Shown: piece after piece, positions 7,679 to 15,407 of the stretch
Position numbering within the stretch: position 1 is the first letter of the stretch
Layout: every line of letters starts with the position of its first letter
DNA from: Streptococcaceae bacterium
Lineage (GTDB): Bacteria > Bacillota > Bacilli > Lactobacillales > Streptococcaceae
NCBI GenBank assembly: GCA_031254115.1
Contig: JAIRUZ010000062.1
Span: 1-48,470 of the forward strand
Reading direction: 5' to 3'
DNA length: 48,470 nt
Program-made: the position numbers and the translations under genes
Notes under the pieces: model-generated
Told to the model about the DNA's origin: nothing
Databases searched by the model: none
What the model saw: the letters and a program-made list of their open reading frames with translations, nothing else

Positions 7679-8157
7679 TACCATTCCCTCCGGTAAACTT
7701 TTATTTTATTCTGAGAAATCTTATCTTTTGCAAAATCAGTGAGGCTTTGATTGTAGTTTAGAACAAGACAATCATTTTCAGTCCATAAAGCGACTTCTTG
7801 ATAAGTTGCTATTTTATATTTTGAAAAAACCAAACGTTGCCCGTCTATCGTATAGAGTGAGAGCGGCATTGTTCTCAAAAAATTTTTTGGCAATAAATTA
7901 AGATTATCAAACGATAATTGCAATGACAAGTGACACGGGAAATCAAAACTCTTAAGAATCCACTTCACCCACTCAGTGCTCTTATGTGACATTATGTCCT
8001 CTAGTAAGACAACATCTACATCTTTTACCAGAATATTTTCATGCTTCACAAAGGTCTGCTCATCAAATAGAAAGGAGCAATCTGCCGCAGAACAAAAATA
8101 GCTGCTATTCATACGTTTTAAAAGACGTCTAATGATTTCTTGTACAATTTCTTCCAC
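7678..8157 (-). CDS. pduM: PduM-like microcompartment assembly protein
   Basis: PduM is needed for proper microcompartment formation in Salmonella, but its biochemical role is unknown. This 159-residue protein is assigned from length (about 160 in the family), position directly before pduN as in known operons, and an N-terminal amphipathic helix (MEEIVQEIIRRLLKRM) like the encapsulation peptides of lumen proteins. Overall sequence is divergent, and I recognise no catalytic motif. The body is rich in hydrophobic beta-like stretches (HENILVKDVDVVLLEDI, LSLYTIDGQRLVFSKYK). Function is inferred mainly from context. Confidence 0.7.
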   Translation of the reverse strand: MEEIVQEIIRRLLKRMNSSYFCSAADCSFLFDEQTFVKHENILVKDVDVVLLEDIMSHKSTEWVKWILKSFDFPCHLSLQLSFDNLNLLPKNFLRTMPLSLYTIDGQRLVFSKYKIATYQEVALWTENDCLVLNYNQSLTDFAKDKISQNKIKVYRREW

Positions 8158-8199
8158 TTTGCCTCCTTACCCGATTTCATTTGTGATAGAACTTATTTA

Positions 8200-8637
8200 T
8201 TACTTTTTCGATTGCTTTTTAGGGGGTGTGACTTCAGAACTTGAAGATGAAGCCACTAGTTCACCCTTTTCTGAGAATTCATCCTTATTTTTATCCGAAG
8301 GTTGAGGGTTCTCCAAAATAGCCTGACTTTCTTTTGTAGCTTGACGTTTGTCAGACGGCACAACACCCTTATTGATAAGATTACCAATTCCGTCAGCTGG
8401 CCTAGGAATAATTAACGAAGAAATATAAACGCCATTTTCAATTGCCAAACTTTTCCCTGTCTCAGCAGCTGCTTTTATCGCCCCAACATCGCCACTCACC
8501 TGTACGCTCATCCAGCCTGAACCGCGCGCTTTACCAATTCCGAGCAATTTAACATTAGCCGCTTTCAACATTGCATCCGCTATATTTACAGCGCTTGCCA
8601 TTCCTCGTACTTCAACAAAACCTAATGCTTCTTTCAT
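8200..8637 (-). CDS. pduK: PduK-like shell protein with a cysteine-free C-terminal tail
   Basis: Minor shell hexamer. Residues 1-90 are one BMC domain (MKEALGFVEVRGMASAVNIA, then GSGWMSVQVSGDVGAIKAA, then SLIIPRPADGI); the SGWM stretch is typical of PduK, not PduA. The remaining 55 residues are polar and disordered, with runs of Ser and Lys near the end. Known PduK proteins end in a cysteine-rich motif thought to hold a metal centre, and no cysteine is present here. It sits between pduW and pduM, away from pduJ, where pduK usually lies. Confidence 0.85.
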   Translation of the reverse strand: MKEALGFVEVRGMASAVNIADAMLKAANVKLLGIGKARGSGWMSVQVSGDVGAIKAAAETGKSLAIENGVYISSLIIPRPADGIGNLINKGVVPSDKRQATKESQAILENPQPSDKNKDEFSEKGELVASSSSSEVTPPKKQSKK

Positions 8638-8658
8638 TTTTCCCCTTTATCTATTCAT

Positions 8659-9834
8659 TTAAATATTTGCAACTCTTACAACATCGCGCGCGATGATAAC
8701 TTCCTCATTCGTTGGAATAACAAATACCTTCACCTTACTTTGAGCCGTATTAATCACACGCGCATTCATTTTATTTTCAGCTTCATCTATCGCTAATCCA
8801 AGATAGGTTAGGGCGTTACAAACCTTCGTGCGCACCAGAGAAGAACGCTCTCCAATGCCTGCGGTAAACACAAGCGCCCCCACACCATTGAGCATCGCTG
8901 CGTAAGCGCCAATATAATGCACAATTTGATGGACGAATACATCAATCGCTAGCTGTGCTCGCTCATTTCCATTTTGAGCTGCATTTTCTAAATCTCTTAA
9001 ATCATTAGAAAATCCTGATATTCCAAGCAATCCCGACTCTTTATTAATCAAGTCCTTGATTTCGCGTGGCGTTAATCCTTCTTTTTCTTGAATAAACGGA
9101 ATAATTTGTGGATCAATATCTCCCGTCCGTGTTCCCATGACAAGTCCTGCAAGCGGTGTAAATCCCATGGAAGAATCAATTGATTGCCCGTTTAAGATGG
9201 CGCTAATACTACTTCCTGAGCCAAGATGGCACGTAATCATTTTTTGAGCCTGCGGATAAATCTTTATCGCTTCTTCACTCACATATTGGTGACTTGGCCC
9301 ATGAAATCCATACCTGCGAATCCCATAATCTTCAAAATAACGGTAGGGAAGCGCATAGATATAGTTTTCTTTTGGAATCGTGTGATGAAATGACGTATCA
9401 AAAATCGCAACCTGTTTTACATCTTTCAATACTTTTTCAAATGCTTCAATTCCCATTAAGTTGACTGGATTATGAAGCGGAGATAAAGCCCCCAATTCCA
9501 GAATTCTCGATTTAACCGTTTCATTGACCAAAACAGCATCCTTATAGTAAACTCCTCCGTGGGAAATACGATGACCCACACCAGAAATCTCGCTATAACT
9601 TTCTATTGCTTTTTCGTCAATCAACGCACGAATCAAAAGTTCAACAGCTTCTACATGTGTATAGATAGGAAAACGATCACTCTTTTCAATTCCTCTAACT
9701 TTCAAGCGCATTCTAGCTTCTTTATTTCCAATTCGCTCAAAATCGCCTTCAATAATCACTGCTTCTGAAGGCATTTCAAAAAGCTTAAATTTCAAAGAAG
9801 AACTACCCGAATTGACTGCTAATATTTTAGTCAC
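8659..9834 (-). CDS. pduW: Propionate/acetate kinase PduW
   Basis: Converts propionyl phosphate (or acetyl phosphate) plus ADP to acid plus ATP, the energy-yielding last step of the oxidative branch. About 391 residues: ILAVNSGSSSLKFKLFEM at the start, GVGHRISHGGVYY, FHGPSHQYVSEEA, CHLGSGSSISAI, the loop GLVMGTRTGDIDP and FTAGIGERSSLVR, all signatures of the acetokinase family. The start is taken as GTG at 9834, since protein similarity begins at TKILAV; GTG at 9843 is an alternative. It follows the channel gene pduF by 14 bases. Confidence 0.93.
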   Translation of the reverse strand: MTKILAVNSGSSSLKFKLFEMPSEAVIIEGDFERIGNKEARMRLKVRGIEKSDRFPIYTHVEAVELLIRALIDEKAIESYSEISGVGHRISHGGVYYKDAVLVNETVKSRILELGALSPLHNPVNLMGIEAFEKVLKDVKQVAIFDTSFHHTIPKENYIYALPYRYFEDYGIRRYGFHGPSHQYVSEEAIKIYPQAQKMITCHLGSGSSISAILNGQSIDSSMGFTPLAGLVMGTRTGDIDPQIIPFIQEKEGLTPREIKDLINKESGLLGISGFSNDLRDLENAAQNGNERAQLAIDVFVHQIVHYIGAYAAMLNGVGALVFTAGIGERSSLVRTKVCNALTYLGLAIDEAENKMNARVINTAQSKVKVFVIPTNEEVIIARDVVRVANI

Positions 9835-9848
9835 TTTTCCCACATACC

Positions 9849-10559
9849 TCAATGAATCAAATTGATTGCACACGCTAGCAAAGCTCCTGCTATCGGGCCT
9901 GCTATTGGAACCCAAGCATATCCCCAGTTAGAATCTGTTTTATTTGGAATTGGTAAAATACTGTAAGCAAGACGGGGCATTAAGTCGCGTGCAGGGTTCA
10001 AGGCATAACCTGTTGTACTCCCAAGAGCATTACCGATCGTCATAATTAGTAGACCAACAATCAACGGTTTCAATCCTTGGCTAAAATCTCCAAGTTTTAA
10101 GAGAACAAATACGAAAACGGCTGTCGCAATAAATTCTGATAGAAAATTCATGAACCTGCTGGTTTCAGTCGCAGAGCCTGTAGCGAAAATTCCTACCACG
10201 TTGCCGTCTTTCTTTCCTTCTTTTGCATTTTTGAAATGTGGATAAAAATGAATAGCAACTATCCCCGCACCTACAAACGCACCCAGAAGCTGAGCAATCA
10301 AATAGCCAAAAACAGAGTTCCAAGAGAAATTTCCAAAAGCAGCAAATGCTAGAGTGATTGCTGGATTCAAGTGTCCCGGTGCTCCAAAAGCCGCTGCTGT
10401 GTAAACTCCAAAAGTAACAGCCATCCCCCAACCAATATTGATGTAAAGCCATCCTGCTCCTCGACCCAATGAATCTTTTAAGTTAATTGATGCACACACA
10501 CCTGTACCTATGATAATAAGTACCATCGTACCAAAAAACTCGCCTAAATATTGTTCCAT
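9849..10559 (-). CDS. pduF: Glycerol/propanediol facilitator (MIP family, PduF/GlpF-like)
   Basis: Membrane channel letting small polyols diffuse into the cell. The 236 residues carry six hydrophobic segments and two half-helices with the hallmark motifs HLNPAITLAFAAFG and GYALNPARDLMPRL; the Asp in the second (NPARD) marks the aquaglyceroporin branch over water-only channels. It is placed between pduQ and pduW, inside the operon, so it is expected to be induced together with the diol dehydratase. 1,2-Propanediol and glycerol are both possible substrates. Confidence 0.94.
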   Translation of the reverse strand: MEQYLGEFFGTMVLIIIGTGVCASINLKDSLGRGAGWLYINIGWGMAVTFGVYTAAAFGAPGHLNPAITLAFAAFGNFSWNSVFGYLIAQLLGAFVGAGIVAIHFYPHFKNAKEGKKDGNVVGIFATGSATETSRFMNFLSEFIATAVFVFVLLKLGDFSQGLKPLIVGLLIMTIGNALGSTTGYALNPARDLMPRLAYSILPIPNKTDSNWGYAWVPIAGPIAGALLACAINLIH

Positions 10560-10573
10560 TCTAAATTCTCCAT

Positions 10574-11692
10574 TTATTTAATTATCTTAGCAATTAACTG
10601 CCGTAATTCTTCATCTGTTGGTACCATTCGATTTCCAGGGAAAGTACCGTCTTTTTTGGCATGTGAAATAATCCAATCCATATTTTCATAAACTTCTGTC
10701 TCTTTTATGCCAAATTCTATTAACGTCTTAGGACAATCCATAGCCTTCATCATTTTGAAAATATGCTTTTGGAGTCTCTTAATCAACAGCTGATTAGAAA
10801 GAGTTGATGTGCCAAGATCCGCTTTGATAATCGCTTGTCCCAGCTTCTGCGCATTTTCCTTATCCTGAGCGTTAAATTCTATGATATACGGAAGAAGCAT
10901 TGCGTTGGCTAAACCATGCGGCACGTGAAATTTTGCTCCAATTTGATGTGCCAGACTATGGCAAATGCCGAGGCCTGCATCCGAAAAAGCTAAACCAGCA
11001 CACGTTGAAGCCTCATGAACTAATTTTCTTTCTTCAAGATTTTCTGGATTCTGATAGACAGTAACAAGATGATGACTGATAATATCAATTGCCTTTTCAG
11101 CAAAAGCATCTGTAAACATGGTTGCATCTCTTGAAATAAGTGCCTCAATTGCATGAGTCAAAGCATCAAGTCCACTATATGCAGTGACAGATTTAGGACA
11201 ACTCACCACCATTTGCGCGTCCAAAATAGCAATATCAGGAATGAGATGATCGTTCAATATGGGCGCTTTTTCTCCACGGGCAGGGTCGGACATGACCGCA
11301 TGCTGCGTTACTTCGGAGCCTGTACCAGAAGTTGTAGGAATTGCAATAAAGGACTCAATTCTATTATCTTGTACTTTTTCACCAAAGAAGCGAATCCCTT
11401 TCGCTGTATCAATAGCAGATCCACCGCCAACCGCTATAATTATAGACGGGGCTGCTGTTTGATAAATTTTCACTCCTTCCATAACAGTAGGAAGTGGTGG
11501 CTCAGGAACAACATCAGAGAAAATCGTCACCGTATTAGAATCACTGATGTGACTTAGAACATGTGCTAAACCTTCTGTTCCTGGAAGAAATGAATCACAG
11601 ACTAAGAGAATTTTTTTATCACGAATTTCATCTAAGATAGTAAGGCTATCAGTTCCCGAATAAATTTTTGTTGGAATATTAAGTTTCTTCAT
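10574..11692 (-). CDS. pduQ: Iron-type alcohol dehydrogenase PduQ (1-propanol dehydrogenase)
   Basis: Reduces propionaldehyde to 1-propanol (or 3-hydroxypropionaldehyde to 1,3-propanediol), regenerating NAD+ inside the compartment for PduP. About 372 residues: the NAD-binding segment IIIAVGGGSAIDTAKGI, FIAIPTTSGTGSEVTQ, and the iron-ligand region ICHSLAHQIGAKFHVPHGLA. The start at 11692 is preferred because AAGGA lies nine bases before it and similarity begins at KKLNIPTKIY. It lies six bases past the end of pduP. Confidence 0.94.
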   Translation of the reverse strand: MKKLNIPTKIYSGTDSLTILDEIRDKKILLVCDSFLPGTEGLAHVLSHISDSNTVTIFSDVVPEPPLPTVMEGVKIYQTAAPSIIIAVGGGSAIDTAKGIRFFGEKVQDNRIESFIAIPTTSGTGSEVTQHAVMSDPARGEKAPILNDHLIPDIAILDAQMVVSCPKSVTAYSGLDALTHAIEALISRDATMFTDAFAEKAIDIISHHLVTVYQNPENLEERKLVHEASTCAGLAFSDAGLGICHSLAHQIGAKFHVPHGLANAMLLPYIIEFNAQDKENAQKLGQAIIKADLGTSTLSNQLLIKRLQKHIFKMMKAMDCPKTLIEFGIKETEVYENMDWIISHAKKDGTFPGNRMVPTDEELRQLIAKIIK

Positions 11693-11697
11693 TTTTT

Positions 11698-13098
11698 CTA
11701 GTCCTTCCATACTCTCATAGAAAATCCTTCTGGAGAATTGAGGCGGCGGCGGCGTGTAAATGTCTTAGCCGTTGTCGTCCCTTCACCAGTTGGTGTTGAT
11801 ATTGTCAGCGCTGACGCACCAGTAAAGCCTACCCCAGTCCCTGAGTACGTCGGTCCATTTACAACAAAAATCGACGTATCAATCTTATGAGCTGCTTTAT
11901 TAATTCGTTTCAAGTTTTCAGAATGAAGCGAAGCCGTATGATGGTAGTTATTTTCTACTTCTATCGCAACTGATAACATTTCATCAAAATCGCTGGCACA
12001 AACGATTGGCAATATTGGCATTAGCATTTCTTTAACAACAAGAGGATGTGTCTTTTCCGCCTCCAAAATAATTAACGTTGGGCTTCCAGTATAGGAAATA
12101 CGTGCTTCGTCAAGGATATAAGTTGCATTTTTACCTATGAATTTACGATCAGGTGTCCCATTTTCTTGAATTGTCATCTCTGTCAACTTTTGAATATCCT
12201 CTGGTTTTGTAACCAAAAATGCGCCTTCAAATTGCATGAGATGAATTAATTCATCTTTAATCTCTTTAATGGCAATGACTTCCTTTTCAGCAGTGCAAAG
12301 AATATTGTTATCAAATGCTGCAGATTCAACTATATTGTGAGCTGCCAACTTTAAATCTGCCGTTTCATCTACCATCGCAGGAGGATTTCCAGCACCTGCT
12401 CCAATGGCTTTCTTTCCAGAAATCATTGCCTGATGAACGACTCCTGGGCCTCCCGTAACTACTAAAGCGGCTATATCTGGATGCTTCATCATTTCTTGAG
12501 CTGCTTCAATGGATGGATTTGTTATGGTAACGACCAAATTTTCTATCCCTGTTTTAGTGAGGATAAACTCATTTATTTTTTCTACCGCCCAGCGGGAAAC
12601 GGCTTTTGCACCTGGATGCACACTAAAGTAAACCGTATTTCCTCCAGCCAACATCATAATGGCATTGGCAATGACCGTTTCAACGGGGTTTGTGCTCGGA
12701 GTGACTGCCCCAATAACTCCGTAGGGAGCATATTCATACATAATCAATCCCCCGTCACCTGTTTGAATTTCTGGTGTGATATCTTCCGTTCCCGGTGTGT
12801 TGAATAATGCGTTTTGAAGTTTTAGAATTTTAGCCTGTGCTGTTCCCATTCCTGTTTCCTTCAAAATATCTTCTGCAATTTGTGGGAGCATGGGTTCAAA
12901 ACCATCTTTTATCGCTTGTATAACGTTGTCACGTATCTCAATGGAACAATCTGCATATTTTTCTTGCGCTTGCTTTGCAGCTTTTATTGCTTCATCTACT
13001 GTTTCAAAAACTCCTAATTGATTTGTTACACTTTTTTCCTGAGATTTATTCATCTCGTCTGCCAAAATAAATCGAATTTGTTCTTCTAATGTTGTCAT
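11698..13098 (-). CDS. pduP: CoA-acylating propionaldehyde dehydrogenase PduP
   Basis: Oxidises propionaldehyde to propionyl-CoA with NAD+ inside the microcompartment. The 466 residues begin with the amphipathic encapsulation helix (MTTLEEQIRFILADEMNK) that directs PduP into the shell. The aldehyde dehydrogenase fold follows, with YAPYGVIGAVTPSTNPVET and the active-site cysteine in FDNNILCTAEKEV. The C-terminus (GFSMRVWKD) is normal for the family. It is situated between the split pduO genes and pduQ. One exact iterated palindrome lies at 11804-11815. Confidence 0.95.
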   Translation of the reverse strand: MTTLEEQIRFILADEMNKSQEKSVTNQLGVFETVDEAIKAAKQAQEKYADCSIEIRDNVIQAIKDGFEPMLPQIAEDILKETGMGTAQAKILKLQNALFNTPGTEDITPEIQTGDGGLIMYEYAPYGVIGAVTPSTNPVETVIANAIMMLAGGNTVYFSVHPGAKAVSRWAVEKINEFILTKTGIENLVVTITNPSIEAAQEMMKHPDIAALVVTGGPGVVHQAMISGKKAIGAGAGNPPAMVDETADLKLAAHNIVESAAFDNNILCTAEKEVIAIKEIKDELIHLMQFEGAFLVTKPEDIQKLTEMTIQENGTPDRKFIGKNATYILDEARISYTGSPTLIILEAEKTHPLVVKEMLMPILPIVCASDFDEMLSVAIEVENNYHHTASLHSENLKRINKAAHKIDTSIFVVNGPTYSGTGVGFTGASALTISTPTGEGTTTAKTFTRRRRLNSPEGFSMRVWKD

Positions 13099-13100
13099 CC

Positions 13101-13571
13101 TTATTCTCCTTTAAGAAAGGCTGCTACAGCGGTCTCACAGAGCATTTGATCTTCTTCTACCAGTCCTCCTGAGACACCTATGGCGCCAATTATTTTCTCT
13201 TCAAGTTTGATTGGAATTCCTCCAGCAAAAGTTACCAATCGTCCGTCCATCATCGTTTCCATGTTGTAAAGAGAAGCTTGCGGATTTGTTTCTTTATTTA
13301 AATCTTTTGTCTGACTCTTCATCATCAGCGCTGACAGAGCTTTTTTAGGTGCCAATGTAACACTCACTAAATTCGCTTCTTGCATATGATACGAAATAAG
13401 CACTGTTCCAGCTCTATCTGTAATGCAAATGGTAACAGAAACATGAATTTTCTGAGCCATTTGTTCAGTCAAGTTAATTGTTCTAAACAAATTCTCTTTT
13501 GAAAATAATTTATCCGTTTGTATTTCATGCAAACCCTTGGCGATTATTTCCTCAATAAGATTATCTTCCAT
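13101..13571 (-). CDS. PduO C-terminal-type protein (HbpS/GlcG, DUF336 fold)
   Basis: In Salmonella PduO this domain is fused behind the adenosyltransferase and can bind haem; here it is a separate 156-residue protein. Visible segments are VSVTICITDRAGTVLISYHM, APKKALSALMMKSQTKDL and FAGGIPIKLEEKIIGAIGVSG, the usual DUF336 order. The first 20 residues (LIEEIIAKGLHEIQ) form an amphipathic helix that looks like a microcompartment targeting peptide. The start overlaps the end of the adenosyltransferase gene by 11 bases, so the two halves are co-translated. Confidence 0.88.
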   Translation of the reverse strand: MEDNLIEEIIAKGLHEIQTDKLFSKENLFRTINLTEQMAQKIHVSVTICITDRAGTVLISYHMQEANLVSVTLAPKKALSALMMKSQTKDLNKETNPQASLYNMETMMDGRLVTFAGGIPIKLEEKIIGAIGVSGGLVEEDQMLCETAVAAFLKGE

Positions 13572-14148
13572 TCAATTCAGCTTCACTTTCTTTGTATTTT
13601 TTGATGATTTCATCTATCATCTTTTCCTGCGCTTCATAATTATCTTCGTCACGAGCAATAATATAAAGAAAATCTGATAAGCGATTCACAAATTTTTTTA
13701 AAACGGGACGAATGTCAACATCTTCTGCAAGTCTAATCAGCATTCGCTCCCCTCGCCGCGTAATCGTGCGAGCCACATGCAAATGAGAGCCAGCAATGCT
13801 CGTCCCTGGGAGAATAAAAGACTTGATTTTTGGAAGTTGCAAAGTATACGCATCTATTTTTTTCTCCAGTTTTATAACATCAGCTTCAGATATTCGTTGA
13901 CTACTTTCACCAAATTTTTCAGATTCCGAAGAGGCAATTTCACCACAAAGCTGAAACAGTTTGTATTGAATTTCGACCAAAATCTCTTTATTTTCTTGAC
14001 GTTGACAAAATTTCTCTGCTAAGCTGATAAAAGCATTCACTTCGTCAAAGGTGCCGTATGTGTCCACACGGTGCGAATATTTTTTCACTCGCAGCCCGTC
14101 AAATAAACTCGTGGTTCCCGCGTCTCCCGTTTTCGTATAAATTCCCAT
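13561..14148 (-). CDS. pduO: PduO-type ATP:cob(I)alamin adenosyltransferase
   Basis: Converts cob(I)alamin and ATP to adenosylcobalamin, the cofactor of PduCDE. The 195 residues match the stand-alone PduO N-terminal domain: IYTKTGDAGTTSLFDG at the start (ATP binding), YGTFDEVNAFISLAE, FILPGTSIAGSHLHVARTI and RRGERMLIRL, then FVNRLSDFLYIIARDED. The expected aspartate and arginine residues of the active site are present. It follows pduL by two bases. Confidence 0.95.
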   Translation of the reverse strand: MGIYTKTGDAGTTSLFDGLRVKKYSHRVDTYGTFDEVNAFISLAEKFCQRQENKEILVEIQYKLFQLCGEIASSESEKFGESSQRISEADVIKLEKKIDAYTLQLPKIKSFILPGTSIAGSHLHVARTITRRGERMLIRLAEDVDIRPVLKKFVNRLSDFLYIIARDEDNYEAQEKMIDEIIKKYKESEAELNGR

Positions 14149-14150
14149 AA

Positions 14151-14786
14151 TTATTCTTCTTGTTTGACAAGGTGAGCAACTGAGTTTTTTCCAATATTTG
14201 CGGCATTTGCTTCATCTGTGTCAAGGTGCATTTCCAGTAGAAAATCATGACGCGGACGAGCAATCACGTCTTTAAATAGGGTTGTTCGCTGTTCTGTTTT
14301 TATTTCGACGCTGACGCTATCTCCTAATTTAACATCAAGCGTTTTTGCATCATCAAGGCTCATATGAATGTGCCTTTTGGCCACAATAACTCCTTGAATC
14401 ATTAATTCTGCGAAAGGTGTTTTTACCAAAACTGATGGGGTGCCATCAAGGTCTCCTGATAAACGTATTGGAGCCTCTACTCCGATCTGACGCGCTTCAG
14501 ATTTTGCAAGTTCTATTTGCGAATGAGCTCTAAAGGGGCCAAGAAGCCTAACATTTCTAATTTCTCCCTTTGGTCCAACAACTGTTACCGTTTGATTGGC
14601 AGCAAAATCAGCAACCTGTTTAAGCTTTGATTTCATGGTTATTTCCTGACCAGGGAAAAGGATAGCAAAGTCTTCTGGTGTCAAATGTATGTGATGATTT
14701 GACACACCGATTGGAATTGCGAGGTTATCCGCATTTTCTTCAGAGATTATTGCCCGAATGAGTTCACGTAATTTTTCTTCGTTCAC
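14151..14786 (-). CDS. pduL: Phosphate propanoyltransferase PduL
   Basis: Moves the acyl group from CoA to phosphate inside the compartment, recycling CoA for PduP and giving propionyl phosphate to PduW. The 211 residues start with an encapsulation helix (MNEEKLRELIRAIISEEN). They then show the two zinc-site regions IGVSNHHIHLTPEDF and VAKRHIHMSLDDA, and the C-terminal RPRHDFLLEMHLDTDEANA. This is the PTAC family, unrelated to the Pta enzyme encoded at 45494-46477. Confidence 0.95.
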   Translation of the reverse strand: MNEEKLRELIRAIISEENADNLAIPIGVSNHHIHLTPEDFAILFPGQEITMKSKLKQVADFAANQTVTVVGPKGEIRNVRLLGPFRAHSQIELAKSEARQIGVEAPIRLSGDLDGTPSVLVKTPFAELMIQGVIVAKRHIHMSLDDAKTLDVKLGDSVSVEIKTEQRTTLFKDVIARPRHDFLLEMHLDTDEANAANIGKNSVAHLVKQEE

Positions 14787-14788
14787 GT

Positions 14789-15064
14789 TTAATCTTTCTT
14801 AGGTAAAATGGCTTCCACATCTTCATGTGGGCGCGGAATGACGTAAGAGGTTACGACTTCCCCAACAGCTCCTGCCGCAGAAACGCCAGCATCAACCGCA
14901 GCTTTTACCGCGCCAACATCACCGCGAACCATAACTGTCACAAGACCCGAACCAATTTTTTCTGTGCCAAGTAAAGTAACATTTGCAGACTTTACCATTG
15001 CGTCAGCTGCCTCAATAGAGGCTACAAGACCTTTTGTTTCAATCATACCAAGTGCGTTGTTCAT
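14789..15064 (-). CDS. pduJ: PduJ-type major shell hexamer
   Basis: Small BMC-domain protein forming the flat faces of the shell. The 91 residues ([20 protein letters not shown], then [17 protein letters not shown], ending [12 protein letters not shown]) are very close to PduA of the same operon. The start at 15064 is chosen because GGAG lies seven bases upstream and family proteins begin here. It overlaps the pduH stop by 26 bases. Its position directly after pduGH corresponds to pduJ in known operons. The pore-loop KIGSGLV matches PduA-type small-molecule pores. Confidence 0.95.
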   Translation of the reverse strand: MNNALGMIETKGLVASIEAADAMVKSANVTLLGTEKIGSGLVTVMVRGDVGAVKAAVDAGVSAAGAVGEVVTSYVIPRPHEDVEAILPKKD

Positions 15065-15407
15065 TTTTTTCTCCATTTTCTATTTTTTTAAATCCAATTC
15101 CCTTGACTAGCCGAGCTGCGTTAGCTCCCAAAGTCATTAATTCTTTTTCTGATGTTCCTACTACGAAGAGAGGTTTATTTTGTGGTAATTTTTTAAAATG
15201 TAAAACTGCTTGTTTGTCATCCACTGCAATTCCAACGAGCAAGGCTGAATCACAGGCAAGGTTATACGCTTCATCAACAACTGCTTGTTGTGCTTTATTT
15301 TCAATAACTTCAAAGGGAATTCCTTCTTCTTCTATTCCCCATAAAACAGGTGAAATTGAAAGCCTGGTTCCAAGCTGTGCGACATGGATTGAAGGTTTAA
15401 TTGTCAT
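15039..15407 (-). CDS. pduH: Diol dehydratase reactivase small subunit PduH
   Basis: Works with PduG to release damaged cobalamin from diol dehydratase. The 122 residues ([13 protein letters not shown], then [48 protein letters not shown]) show the small, dehydratase beta-like fold of the family. The start overlaps the pduG stop by 11 bases, giving coupled translation of the two partners. Confidence 0.94.
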   Translation of the reverse strand: MTIKPSIHVAQLGTRLSISPVLWGIEEEGIPFEVIENKAQQAVVDEAYNLACDSALLVGIAVDDKQAVLHFKKLPQNKPLFVVGTSEKELMTLGANAARLVKGIGFKKIENGEKNEQRTWYD

